From Fasciolopsis buskii (lineage: Eukaryota > Platyhelminthes > Trematoda > Plagiorchiida > Fasciolidae): DNA of 64,000 nucleotides. The number at the start of each line of letters is the position of its first letter. The stretch's first letter is position 1. The DNA is taken from contig LUCM01004935.1 in the NCBI GenBank assembly GCA_008360955.1, forward strand, positions 1 through 64,000, in the 5' to 3' direction. Made by a program: the position numbers and the translations under genes. This document shows, piece after piece, positions 1-12,112 of the stretch. Under the pieces are notes generated by a model. It saw only the letters and a program-made list of their open reading frames with translations. It made no database searches and was not told the origin of the DNA.

Positions 1-1623
1 CATGCAAGGAATATCTAAACTCCAGGAAAGAAGGGCAACCCGCTTTCACATGGTCAAGATATCTCATTCTACTCTGCTTGGGGAATTGATTTGTACACTA
101 CTACTAATATACTGTTATGCAAAGCCATTGATGGCACATTTTAATCGTAGTCCTGGCACTAACTGGCCTGAATCACTGTTTGTGAGTAGCGACGGTATAC
201 TATCAGTTATGGCAAATTTAGTTGACTAGCTGGCATCTGAATCAGAGAAGAATGAAACAAGGAGACAAATATGTTACCTGAAGGTAAAAAAACTAAACAC
301 TCGGGTACAAGATATTTCGTAAGCGATGTTGTATGCGTTATATATATATACTTACCGGAAGGTGAAATACCCACTTCATAATTAAATGTCGGAGTGAACT
401 GCAGGATCTTCTTGCCTCTTTCCGTATTTACGATTTGCTCCATCCCTTCTTACGCAACTCTCCCCCTATCAGACGTTTCCTTAAGTAGGCTACTTCAAGT
501 ATTTTAAAGGGTTAATGATTTACTTTACGAAAACTAATATAAAAATATACGCAGGAATTCGTTCCTCCGTTCATGCACTCATTCAGTTTTTCATTTGTTT
601 TTCTTCACTATTGGTTATTCTTTTCTCCTTCCCTATGCCAAGTTTAACTCTAATCACCGATTCTCACAATAAACACTGTTGAATTAGGCCGAAAGATGAA
701 GTTTCACTTACAGTAGATACGTAAGTCACTAATTAGTTAGGTATTAGGTTTGGGGTTAGGTGGCTCACGCCCCCGAGGTTGGGATCCAAATGACCCGTCA
801 ACTCATGTAGGGCAGCAAACTGGGAACAATTGTGATCGTGTTGTCACTGTTGCATCAAAATGGGTTTGCACAACCAACGTGTGGTTTGTGTGTTGGCCAC
901 CATGAAGTTTTCATGACATAATTCACCATATGATATCATCGCACAACTGACCATTAGAAAACCATGGAAGCGTTTTACAGCTGTTTCTTCCTTGTTAGGA
1001 GTCACCAGCAGTGCATATCCACCGCGCCAGAACTTGGACGTGAACCCGGAACGAACGATACCATGATGTTCCTTTTTTTCATCATTCCTGTAGATTCACT
1101 TCCTGTTCACTTTGCATATTCACTCCTGCCATAGTAACGCGTTACAGTTTATGAAAAAACAGCAGTCAGTGGGACTTTGTCGGCCGTTTATTAGTGAACG
1201 CTGGTGATGGTGGTAACAACAAACCCCCCCCTTGATTTTTCGGTAGGCCTCTTTATTACGTAACCCGAAGGGTTTGTCGACCATGTGCCAAAAGAGGAAT
1301 GTTACCATGGCTGGGGTCGAAACAGGTAACTTATCTTGAAGAAAAACAAGGACCGGTGAAAGGTAGTACAGTTTGGGCGTAGGTGGAGCGCTAGACATGT
1401 ACGATTGATAACTTTCTAAGTCTCGATAGAAGTTCCGATGCTGATTTCTTCCCGAAAAGCAAGCATACGTGCAGTTCTTTTCGTTTCACAAAATTGTGGA
1501 GTTATTCCGCCACATTTTCCTGAAGAATCTGTGTGGGATAAAAACATTCTCCGTCAAATTATGTCTTATCGACTCTGATTATTTTTCAAATTTTCCTGGT
1601 GCTGGTGCCACATGATCTACGCA

Positions 1624-1701
1624 GACCGGCGGTGGTCCAGCGAATAAGGTCTTGGCGTTTGGACACGAAGATGGCTGGTTCGAATGCCCTCGGCGTCGGT
1701 T
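1624..1701 (+). repeat. tRNA-derived (SINE-like) element or tRNA pseudogene
   Basis: A box-like TGGTCCAGCG begins near 1633 and a B box-like GGTTCGAATGCC lies at 1677-1688, the spacing expected of an internal RNA polymerase III promoter. The ends (GACCG at 1624 and CGGTT near 1697) can pair like an acceptor stem. No clean anticodon arm can be drawn, so an intact tRNA is unlikely. A tRNA-derived SINE head is the best reading. Confidence 0.4.
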
Positions 1702-1767
1702 AACTTCCCCTTTTGGCAACCCTCTGTTAGCCGCGAGCTCCTGAAAGTGATGTGCATTGTTAGTTCC

Positions 1768-1869
1768 TTAAAAAACGGAAAGATATAGACAGAAGATCTG
1801 TGCAAAGTATAGCATTATATAAATGGTGTTATACTCTGCACAGAGCTGTCTATATCTTTTCCTTTTTAA
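1768..1869. repeat. imperfect inverted repeat (hairpin)
   Basis: The left arm (about 1768-1810, with GGAAAGATATAGACAG) is the imperfect reverse complement of the right arm (about 1831-1869, with CTGTCTATATCTTTTCC). Further pairing is CTGTGCAAAGTAT against ATACTCTGCACAG, around a loop of about 20 nt. It lies about 70 bp downstream of the tRNA-like element and may be part of the same repeat or a degenerate inverted-repeat transposon end. Confidence 0.5.
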
Positions 1870-2437
1870 TGCAATAACAATGTATATATATATATGATAT
1901 CACACAGTATGTACGTATAAGTATTGATCCTACCATAAAGCATGCAGTGGTGTGCAACTTATTTGGGGCCCAGATTTGCTTACCAGTAAGAAGAGTCAGA
2001 GTATCCACTGAAGATTAGAGATATTGGCAGAACCAAATGCGGGGAGGACCTTGGGGTATATACTTTGCGTGTTTGTTGAGCTTCACCACGGGCATTCAAA
2101 CTACTATGCTCATGATATGTTTCCTTGAGACCCCAAAGCAAAGAGCCTGACATATTGTTTTTTATGGATATGAAGTGAACATATCGGAAGTAACGTGACA
2201 TGCAACAACTGGACTTGTGGAAGGCACACTTGAGGCTATCTATAATTATTCTGTTTACAACAAAAAATAAGTGATCATGGATGATCTAACCTTGGCAAGA
2301 TTTATTATCAGGGACAGTATAGCGTCTACTCCTTAACCAGTTTTCGTCTGATTATCAATTCTGAATTCAAAGTTACTGGCTAACTTTTATGAAGGAACCC
2401 GTTATTGGTTTATGTTTAGTTTATTTTTTTCTTAAAG

Positions 2438-2664
2438 GCTAATTACTCTGCGGAGTGCACTACCTAACGAACTTGTTAATGAAGATATTCAGCACAGGTT
2501 TAGCGGCAACAGCTATATCGTGTTAACGGAAAGGTAGCAGAAGTGTTGAAACTCTTGTTGAGCTTTTATAAGGAGAGCTACGCTGGTGATTTTCTTTTGG
2601 CTGTAATACTCAGATATTTAAGAGTTTATTATTATGGCACGCATCAACAAAATAATAATTTTAG
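2438..2664 (+). CDS. SPDY: SPDY exon region, start of Speedy box
   Basis: A strong acceptor (pyrimidine run then TTAAAG) at 2437 opens a frame reading [10 protein letters not shown], similar to the DDDLIQDF segment of SPDYA. A second frame, from about 2563 to 2664, reads [19 protein letters not shown] and ends at donor GTTAGT. A short intron must join them: either 2498-2562 or 2534-2562 keeps the frame. The exact internal boundary is unresolved. Confidence 0.6.
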
Positions 2665-5600
2665 GTTAGTCGTGAAACTTCAGAAATACATATGCAACTT
2701 CTTAAGGACTCAAAGTACCTTAAGTTCAACGGTAGCACACGGTGGTGTTGACAAAAGTGAATTTGTAGTCTGAATATCAATTTTGCTTGTCCTGGCAGGA
2801 ATGAAGAATTTGAATGACCACGGGTTAGCGGTTTTATTTTTTATTTGGAGATTAAATCATTGTAGACGATAAGGCGAGAAACTGTACGCACATATGAACA
2901 CATAAAACACACAAAATAAAGGAGATTGATATTCGCACGGATAAAAAAGGAACAAGTGAAAATTAGGCTGAAGAAACCCAATATGGTTAGTTTGTGCAGC
3001 CGTTTTGTTTGTACAAATGTTTTTGCTTGAATCTAGAGGGCAATTATCCATCAACCTCTGGCTTCCACTACTAATATCAATGCCTGTTGAAAACTAAGAG
3101 TCATACGTAAATGCCGATGACTCCAAACACAGAGAAGTAGGAAAGCTCTGTATGGATTATTTTTCGAATTTCTTTCAGAGATGTATTAATTACTTAGTAT
3201 GTGTTAGATACTTCGCCCTGCGTTCTGTTAATAATGAGACATTCTCACTTTCGTGAGTACTGTTGCGCACGGTACCAGAGTTAATATCAATTAGTTTAAC
3301 AAATGGATTTCTTAACGAGTGATTTAGAAGGTGTTGTACTGCTTAACTGAACCATTCTCCAAATTAAATCACATCTGTTCATTCATTCTAGAATGAGTAT
3401 GGGCGCGAATTTAATTGTTTTATAAGACGTACATTCCGCTACTATGTTCTGGTTTGTAACACTGCACATGACATTCGGACAAAAATTCTGAAAACAAATC
3501 AGGTAGGATATGAATGCGCATACTACTGGAGGTTTGTACCTAAATCGGAACAGTAAACAGGTTTCTAGTAGTCATCGATGTAACAGGCTCCATCAATCAA
3601 TGCGGTAAGCAGTATATTCTGCATAAAGGAGGGTGGACCAATTTCCCAGGAAAAACGGCCGATTTTGCGTATCTTGCCGCTCTTTAGGTGCGTGTACCCG
3701 ATACTCCCTTATCCAATGATCCCTGTACTTTCAATCCCCTTTGTTAAGAAGGGACTAGAATTTCATCATAATCGTTAGGAGCCACGCATAAATGATGAGT
3801 CTTTATACTAATCCCATAATGAAGATTATTTCCGCCAAATCTACGAAAACCTTGCGATGGATAACCGTATGAGATTCTACGGTCAAGGCAATTAACTTAT
3901 TCTCCCTCCTAGAAGACATCCTTTGAAACTAAGTCCTCTAGATCTGCATGGAACTGCTAATGCTCAAAGAACTTCCAGTAAACAAGACCTGAGAGCATAG
4001 AAAATCACGTGAATATTCACAGCACACATTAGTCTACAAATTATCTGAAATCATTCTGTCTGTCAAGAAAAAAATGAGTACATAATTATTTATCCTTCAC
4101 GCGTGTTGACATCGGGGCTTCTGTTTTTCATAGTCAGCTTTATCATGGATTTTTTCTGTACTGCCTTTTATGTTGAACAAAGGAATTCCAATGCCTTAAA
4201 TTATTTACCAAATAAAACTGTTAACGGTAAGGAACATCCTAAATAGACTAACGTGACCATCCAGTTCTCTGTATTAGGGTGGTTTAGTCCACACTCAAAA
4301 CTAACTATGGGCTATGAAAAGGGGGCCAAAGTGTGCAATTCAAATAGGTGTTAGAAGTTGGGATTACCCCCCGAAAAAAGATTCGTCTGTCACCGAGTAG
4401 TGATGAGGTCTCACGGGTGCATTCAGCTTCACCTACTACAGGATTTAAGATTTGATACGTTTAAAATAAACCTGCTTCTAGCTCCCAGTAGCCTCTTTGC
4501 GGGTATGAAACAACGAACTGAGTAGTGAGCGTGTACCTGAGAGCAAATGCTTGAAGACAAATAAGTGATTTCAGTGAGTTATTTAGAAGCTGGTGTAAAA
4601 ACATGAATGAACTCATGGGCAATGTAGGCCATTAGCCCTTGAGTTTTGTCAGAAGACAAAAATACACGGGGCAGTCAGTAATATTGCTTCCAGAAGTATT
4701 GTCCCGGCATCTTCCATGGATTCGTATTTTCACTGTTGTCCGGCAGACGACAAAACTGCCCGCGGTTTGGCTATCAGTTTTATTTATGGCAATGCATGCA
4801 AGTATGACTATAGTATTTCATCTGTTTAAGTGCCTTGCACCGCAGTCTGATATCCCTGTATCAGTTGTTTACTTCAGTGACTGACTACTAAACTGTAGCT
4901 CAACACCTTTGAACTGTGGCGCATGGCTCTTAAAATTCAGCATATACTGTTTAGCATGCCACTGAGACTGGCGTTTCTCGCTACAATCTCTCATTAGTGA
5001 ATTATGGTCCCCCCAGTGAGAGTCATTTCCAAGTGCTACTTAGGATCTTATCATTTTATTACGCTTTCCAGGCATGATTGCAGTAAAAGGGGCCTGTTCC
5101 ATAACTGTTTTGGTCCACCACACGAGGGATAGGAGAAGCCGCCAACCATAATTGACAATTACAGAGGCACGAAGCCACCTTAGTGCTCAATAGGTCAGGC
5201 TTGCTAACTAGTCGGACGACACCGAATCACCATGGCCCGCTCTCAGTTGATTAAATTATTGACGACAAGATGGTTCTAATGTTTCTATTCCTGCAAGATC
5301 CATTCTAGATGCTTATTTCTTACGTTGTCGCGGGCGCACAGGACAGGGTCTATTTCTTGATCAGTCGTAAGCATGCACCTATATGGTTAGAATAGAATTG
5401 GTTGGTTCATTTTTAAAAGTGCGGAAATTCTATTGTGAATGAGAAGCAAAAATTTCGAGACGAATTAACATATCACGTTTACTGTTGTTATCAATTCAAA
5501 TGTGCACGAAAGTGACAATGGTGTGGAATTAGAGCGCAGTGTGTCTAAAGATTGAAGTACGACAGAGTCAACTTCAGCTAGCAAAGTGGTCTCAGTAAAC

Positions 5601-6690
5601 CACTCTAGTAGATGTTGGGTGCTTTAATTAATTATTATCTCCATTAACTTGGCTATCGATCAGAAAAACGTAGCAATCTCTGTGCAAGAAACAAAGTATT
5701 GAGCAGTTCTCTTCCTAACGAATACATCGGTTGCTCAATATTTTCGGTCATTTTTTGGTGGCATTCGATGAGGATAGACTAAAATAAGCTCTTTCCTAAC
5801 AAAACTGTTTGAAGGCATTCGACATCACTTGTGCCGAGAAGTATATGAAAGTTAACGCTTCATTATTACCTACCGTTTCAGTACCTACTGGCGTGTGTTT
5901 TCGCCTATTTTAAAAGATGTAATTTCAAACTTTGCGAATATAATCGAATGAACTTTTTTGGCTGCTTGTAAGTAAAATATATCACAATTGCATGTGAATA
6001 ATTTAAGATATATTGCTCATGATATGGAAGAAGACGACGAGGACCAAAAATATGAGATATTTCCGTGGGCCCTTGGATCATTTTGGAGAGAGAAGATACC
6101 TATGTTCCTTCAGTTGAAGGAGACAATCTGGGCTCGAATGAATTACAGGGCTGTTGTAAGCTTTCAGTGTTGTGAAGAAGTGAGTAAATCATATTTTACT
6201 GATTGCATTCCGTAGTTAATATCCATTACCCCAGAACATCCCATCTGGCAGAGAAACAGAAATCCTTTGCATGGTCTTGCTGTTAGAAACTACCTGAAAA
6301 AGGACAACGCTTCGCTACCCAGGGGTCCCAACCGACCTCCAAGGTTAGCTACTATAGATGTTTCATTCAGATTTCAACAGAAAGTGTAGTGTTTGTGGTA
6401 GTCAAGCGGGACCAACCAAAAGAACAAAAATGTCCCCTCGTGAACAGCCGCAAACTGATCCTTTCCAATTACCAGATTTCAGCGCAGATGACTCGGCCTT
6501 CTTGAGCGCAAATGAAGCAGGTGGGTTACATAAAACTGGTGTGAACAATCATGCCACGGAAGATACAACCACCTTTTCAGAATTAGCTGAGCTACGAGCT
6601 ACCAGTGACGTTGACGATCTGATTTCACTTGACGCTCGCTCGGAAGACAACTGGCTTTCTCAGGAGACTTTCAGATCTAGTGAGTTATGA
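2438..6690 (+). CDS. SPDY: Speedy/RINGO family cyclin-dependent kinase activator (N-terminus missing)
   Basis: Speedy/RINGO proteins bind and activate CDK1/CDK2 without being cyclins, and act in cell-cycle control and meiosis. The Speedy box is spread over several exons: [12 protein letters not shown] (human counterpart DKYLLAMVFAYF), then [21 protein letters not shown], then [14 protein letters not shown] followed after splicing by [15 protein letters not shown], then LAVRNY and LPRGP, then KCSVCG. These match human SPDYA in order and spacing ([42 protein letters not shown]). Exons as read: 2438-about 2497 or 2533, 2563-2664, 6008-6179, 6216-6343, 6381-6690. Introns after 6179 and 6343 are only 36 and 37 bp. 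The stop at 6688-6690 gives a tail of about 100 residues after KCSVCG, rich in Ser, Asp and Glu. A GTGAGT just before the stop could be a donor, so the 3' end is not certain. The gene converges on the collagen gene. Family assignment is firm; the start is unknown. Confidence 0.85.
6008..6179 (+). CDS. SPDY: SPDY exon, EIFPWALG core
   Basis: Acceptor TTTAAG at 6007 and donor GTGAGT at 6180. It reads [50 protein letters not shown] and CCEE: the most conserved block of the family. Junction with the previous exon gives AGA (Arg); about three residues are missing here relative to human SPDYA. Confidence 0.88.
6216..6343 (+). CDS. SPDY: SPDY exon, IWQR/AVRNY/LPRGP block
   Basis: Follows a 36-bp intron (6180-6215). 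Spliced in phase 0 it reads [20 protein letters not shown] and then [21 protein letters not shown], aligning without gaps to VMAIAPTHYIWQRERSVHHS and AVRNY of SPDYA. Donor GTTAGC follows. Confidence 0.85.
6381..6690 (+). CDS. SPDY: SPDY C-terminal exon
   Basis: Follows a 37-bp intron (6344-6380, acceptor TTTCAACAG). The join gives [17 protein letters not shown], matching the CSLCGKKRR region of SPDYA. The tail is acidic and Ser/Thr-rich ([32 protein letters not shown]) and ends at TGA. A GTGAGT at about 6681 is an alternative donor that would extend the gene. Confidence 0.75.
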
Positions 6691-9600
6691 AAATGTTTGC
6701 AACAATGTAATCACTGATATAATTTGCCTTTTTTGCACAAACTTGGTGAGTTTGATTTTAAAATTGGAATAAGTAGCGCCTAATACCAAACGTACTTAGG
6801 CCGTCTGGCTGATTTTTAACACGCCATTTATTTTAGAAGCTTAAAGCAGCATCAATCAATGTGTATTGAACAACAAGAAAAACCTGATTTAACATTATTT
6901 TCTTGAGTATTTCAAAGGGATGTGTTGAAGAATGTGAAATTTGTAGGCATCAGGATTACCGAAGTTCGAAAGAGACAAGCCCAAATGTTTCCATCCATCC
7001 CGTTACGGTGTGGTAGATGACAAGTCGAAACGAAAATAATTCCCCTAAACTTCCCAGAAATTTTACAGACACAAATTCGTCAGAGCAATTTTTTGTAACT
7101 GTTACAATTCGTATAGTGGTTTTTGGATATATTACGCCTGCTGTACGTTTCTTCTGCCAATTTTGAAGTTGCAAGATTCCCCCCCCCTCAAATGAAGTCA
7201 TGACCACAGACTTTTGTCACTTAGGCACCTATACCATTCCAGGGAGTCGCGTTTTTACCACATACTTAGGATAACCAATATAAGTCAAACCACTGGATTT
7301 CATTCAAAAATTTTGCCCCAAGCTCAGAAAATGCTTAAACTATGAAATTGGCCTCGAAAAGTTTCTTGATCTTAACGCATATGTTCAGTAAATGTACTTA
7401 AAGCCACATGTCACAGCAACCCGTAATTAATACTATTCCGATTCCACCGAGATCATTTACGACATTCTGGGTTACATCGTAATCAGGGATGTCAGGATAA
7501 ACGCGTTGGTGACAGAATCAGTGGCAGTATTTGCACGACGGTTATGTAATACTGGTCAAAATGGTATTCAACCTTCTGTACGAGCATATCCACAAGTTAC
7601 ACCCGAGGTCCTAGAAAATACTGTTTGTGGAACGTTATCTTACGATAATTTCATTGGTTCGTATGTTCGGGGTCGCTAAAGTTTGTCGTTGGCTGTATGG
7701 TTAGGGCGCTATTAGAACAATCCGAACTGCGCTCGGCTACATCCGCATATTCGGCTATAATACCAAGTGACTGTTGACGACGCACGAATCAATGACAGTG
7801 GATAATTAATTATTCCATAATTTTTTGGAGCTTAAGCGCGAATTCCAATTTTAAAGTACATTGCGTGTAAATAAATTACCACCTGTTAGTCCAAAAATAT
7901 CTAAACGATTCCGTACATTCTGTTCTAATTCAACTGGGTTCGGAATCTCACTGCATTCATTGCGTACGTTTCACCATATCTATTTTTCACAACGGTAACA
8001 GTGGTCGCCAATCCGAAATTACAAGCCGAATTGTTCGAGGCTAGTACAATTTTGACGACCTAATCTAATAAGCGAATGTTAACTTGCCTGAGGAACATTT
8101 TTAGTAATGTCCATTCAATGCAACGGAACCCTCTTAGTTAAATAAAATTCTCACACAAAATTAGGAATAATTTCACGCGAAAAATTGCCGTGACTGTTCA
8201 CAACTTTGCTCTGTATCAAGAATCTAGCATTATAATTTATAGACGCAGAGTAAGAACATATAAATATTAGTTTCCTGGTGGCTTTGGAATTTAGCACAGT
8301 TTCATGGTGTCTTGGGCGGACAGTATTCCTTTTGTTAAACTCGTTGGTTCGAAAATAGACACATTGGATGTAAATCCTGCCAATCAGACCACTCCCCTCA
8401 TCAGAGGTCCATACTCGTCGTGGAATCTCTGGTTTAAACTTTGCTTAATTGTTATGGTAGATAAGATGGGACTCAAAAGATTAAAATATATCAAAGGTTT
8501 TCACTAGAGTCGCATTTAAATCATTAAGAGCGTGAATGGATGAGGAGTGCATTTAACAATCACATGGTCGTTCGTGGGAGGATTTTCGTCGCTCAGAGAA
8601 TGCTAGCCTAAAGATTCAAATGAGATTCTAATGCGAAACTAAGAAACAAGCGCAGTAGTATAGGCATAGTTGGACAGAAGAAAACCGGGTACACATACGT
8701 GAAGAGCAGCGTTAACCGCCAAACCGGTCGTGTGCTTCCGGGGAAATTTCGTTCATCTATGCATATGCGACACACGACAGTTAGAAGATATCAAGGGTTA
8801 TTTAAGCGTTTCATCGTTCTTTAAAGGAACCTCAAAACTAAAGTTTTACTAGATTCCGTTAAAAGTTTATCGAACCAAATTATTTTGTTCATTTCTTTCA
8901 AAAAAACGCATCTTTTTTGATATTATTTACCTTGATTTTCACAAATTGTGCTACCCCATCCTAAAGGTGTGAGATTTGTCAGTCTCTTTTGATCACATTT
9001 TTACCCGTGAAACCCTTTTGTCACTTTTATTTCAGCATCCAACTGTTGTTCGTTTTTAAACCACGAAGAATAGACGCGCACCAAGGTCACGGCGAAACTT
9101 TGCATACCAACCAGTTTGTTTCTACTGCTTTGTAATTTTGTAAATATATATATACTTTGCAAAATCATCAGGATATTTTCGTTTTGGATTCTCGGGGAGG
9201 TAGTGAAGTGCGCTTTCGCCATATTGAATGTTTTAATCCAACTTTAAAATAACTATTTCTGTACTATCTTTGCTCACCTGACTGATGAAAATAGTGGAAA
9301 CTGCCTGGTTATTTCTTCCCTGTTGGGACTCATGAATCTTTCACACCCGTGTGTCATATGTTAAACTCGAACCTGAGGTAAACCAATGGCACTCGAATAC
9401 CTTAAACACCAAGCTATCTGGAGTATCTCTCAACGGTTCTTTGAATACCAGCGCTACAAGATGCAGTCTTTATCGTGAATGACTATTGCATGCTCATAAG
9501 CCATCCACCACAAACCACCGACTCGGAAGGCATCTGATTGGGCGCAGATCTTGAGTAAAACAAATTCACATTGTTTCGATTGTTTTCCTTATGAACAGAG

Positions 9601-11824
9601 CACTAAACGTGCAGGCAGAATCATTTCGGAAAGCCATTGAATATCATGTCAAGTAGTGAGTATCGGTGCGACCTCCATGCCCCAGATCAGAAACGTCACT
9701 ACGATTGTGTATCATTTGAACTATTTGTTTGTGATCAAGTACATTCATACACCATTCGCGGAATCTGAAGGACAAGATCTGGGAATATGACATTGCTCTA
9801 TACAGCAAAGTATTTAGCATCGACGTCACTCGAATCGATCCATGGTTACGGCTCATATCCCGCAAACTGTTGCACAACACGAAATCATGCTTGGTGACTT
9901 GTGGATTGCATAAGTGGCTGGTGTCACTTCCCAGCATGATTTACCTGAGCATACAATATAAACCATAATAAGGTTTTATTTCGACTACGTCCTGCATCTT
10001 TTCACCATTAAGTAGTGTAAATCAACGGCTAGTCAACGTGTTTCTAACGTTTGTCATGCAAAATCCGACTACATTTTCTGGTCTCTGAACGTGACCTTTT
10101 GAATCAGACACTAGAATCATTGGATTACTAGGCCTTAAATGACATCTCACAGGTCTGGTGTTTTTGACTATTCCTCCCTATCCATTAAATATCCATGTTC
10201 TTTCTGGAACTTCCATGCAAAGCTGGGAGAGGTGCCCCAGTGACCAGGTCGGATTTAAGGACATGGAAAGGGTAGAGTTAGCGATTGTTTCTGTCGAGGT
10301 CTTCTAGGCTCGCCATTTAGGACCAAGAAGATAATGAATTTCATAGGCAAGAGACATAGAGAATTGAGATTCACAGTAAAATTCAGCATTACTGTCACGG
10401 AATGATTTATTTGTATTCCTTAAAAAACAATAAAATAAGTACGACGGTAACGAACAAACGTTTTTATTCATTTCCTAACTGGAACAATAATTATCCCTAT
10501 TTCCTTAACATTTTCCAACAACAGTATGTTTATTTCTCATCTATTTTCAAGATGGCGGTTTATATTATATGTATATATATATATATATATACATATATAT
10601 ATGTATTGGTGGATAAATTCAAAAGGTAAAGCTCGCTGAATATCTGCGTATGTGGACATCCAGAATATGAGTTATGCTGCATGTGACAGAAATTTTACAT
10701 TTTTTTGATTGTGTGGATTCTTATTGTTCTGAAAATGTTCAGTCGTGCAGCTTTTCCCCATGTACCTAATACCTCCAGTTTTAGACCTGTTTTGTCCAAG
10801 ATCGAAGAAAGCGAATAAACAGTTAAATAATTCTCACTTTATAATTAACTCGATTAAGGATTTATTAAAGTTCTGGTTGGAAGCCGAAAAATTGAATCAT
10901 TCATTTGGCTGCAGTTGTCATCGACCGAAGGAAATCAAGATAGCCCTATTTTACCTCGGCTAAAGGAGTACTAGTCCCAACCTATGTGATATGCTCGTCA
11001 GAACAGGATAAGTCTACGCGAGTTCTGGTTTATCGACTAAATATTTGCATAAATGCCTCAGAATTTTTTGACACTTACTGAAAGTGCGAGAGGGGAAAAT
11101 CCAAAACTACCCCAATATTTAGACCAGATAAAATATATAAATATGTATATCTTTACCAATACATGTCATCAAGTAAATCCGACTGAACGACATATCCGTC
11201 CACGTATCATCAACAGAATGGTTTTCGCAAAACAAAAATCAGAGAATAGAACTGGAAAAGCAGAATAAGATTATTCATTTGATCCCCTTCGTAAAAGCTT
11301 ATTCGGTACCAGTAGTTGACTGAATTCAAACTTCCATGAACTACGAGGGTTGAAGGGTTTCGTGTATGTGTGTATATGTATGCACATAAACAGATCGAGT
11401 AATAGGTGTCTCTCAGATTGCCCTCGAAAATGTCAACATATTCTGTGACTGCGTAGCACGTAAAAGAAGAAGGTAACCATGAACAGCTCACAAATGTTTG
11501 AACATTACTGATCCGCAAAGGAAAACCATACGCTTCAGGAAATCCCTAACTTGCAAAGAGTAAAACAAAAATCTGAATCTCAGTATGAAGCCCGACGGTG
11601 TGGTAGTAAGAGAAGAATGTTGCCTGAACCCAGCAGTGATTGAAATATCTAACATGTGTTACCAAACAGTAATTCTGATAACATTACAATAAGGATGTTT
11701 GTCTGAGAAGTTTGCAAATTTCTGTCCCAATCCAATGTGGAACAGTAGGTTAACTTTGTAGTGAAGTGGGAGAGAGAGGTTAGAAGAGTGAACGGTGATT
11801 ACCCTTTTTCTTTTGTCTTTTGAT
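6691..11824. other. intergenic spacer between SPDY and collagen gene A
   Basis: Lies between two convergent gene ends, so it should hold both 3' untranslated regions. An AATAAA is present on the plus strand at about 7870, but nothing ties it to SPDY. Open frames of up to about 100 codons occur (for example 9644-9937, minus) without recognisable motifs or flanking splice sites. I see no gene. Confidence 0.5.
10558..10605. repeat. (TA)n microsatellite
   Basis: An alternating TA tract with a few G or C interruptions. Confidence 0.9.
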
Positions 11825-12112
11825 TTAGACTATATATGATTGGAAGCGTCGTTTCAGACAAACACGGCAGCGACTGATCTCCCGCAGAACTGTTGTATCG
11901 TCCCGTACATCTTCTGTCATATATTTCCCCGGTGGCTTCTGGAATTGTGTGCTGTTGCTCACATGTCGAAGATAGTATGCCTTTGCATCGGACCAGTAGT
12001 GACACAAGCTCATGCCGTTGTTGCATTCTAGGAGTGGGGAATATCGGAAGTATTCTAGACAGCTCCCTGGAGACGATAACTGCTGTCCACCACCTGTACT
12101 GCCGGCCGTGTG
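11825..12112 (-). CDS. COL4A: COL4 A exon 33, NC1 C-terminus and stop
   Basis: 288 bp including TAA. Reads [40 protein letters not shown] and [16 protein letters not shown]. At the place of the cross-linking Lys-211 (TMKAAE in chain B) this chain has YMTEDV, so Thr replaces Lys if the YM and TM pairs align. The tail is seven or so residues longer than in vertebrate chains. Confidence 0.95.
   Translation of the reverse strand, partial: HTAGSTGGGQQLSSPGSCLEYFRYSPLLECNNGMSLCHYWSDAKAYYLRHVSNSTQFQKPPGKYMTEDVRDDTTVLREISRCRVCLKRRFQSYIV

Larger units (their letters stand above)
1..2437. other. 5' flank or intron of the SPDY gene
   Basis: No exon is supported here. The stretch precedes the first recognisable SPDY exon and probably holds the missing N-terminal exon(s) and promoter, but I found no open frame resembling a Speedy N-terminus. 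It does hold a tRNA-like element and an imperfect hairpin, listed separately. The rest is unremarkable AT-rich sequence. Confidence 0.5.

Noticed and set aside
207..443. Possible two-exon minus-strand gene end (356-443 and 207-277) joined in phase over a short intron
   Set aside because: The join gives only about 52 residues with no recognised motif, and an upstream stop limits it. The GT and AG sites alone are not enough.
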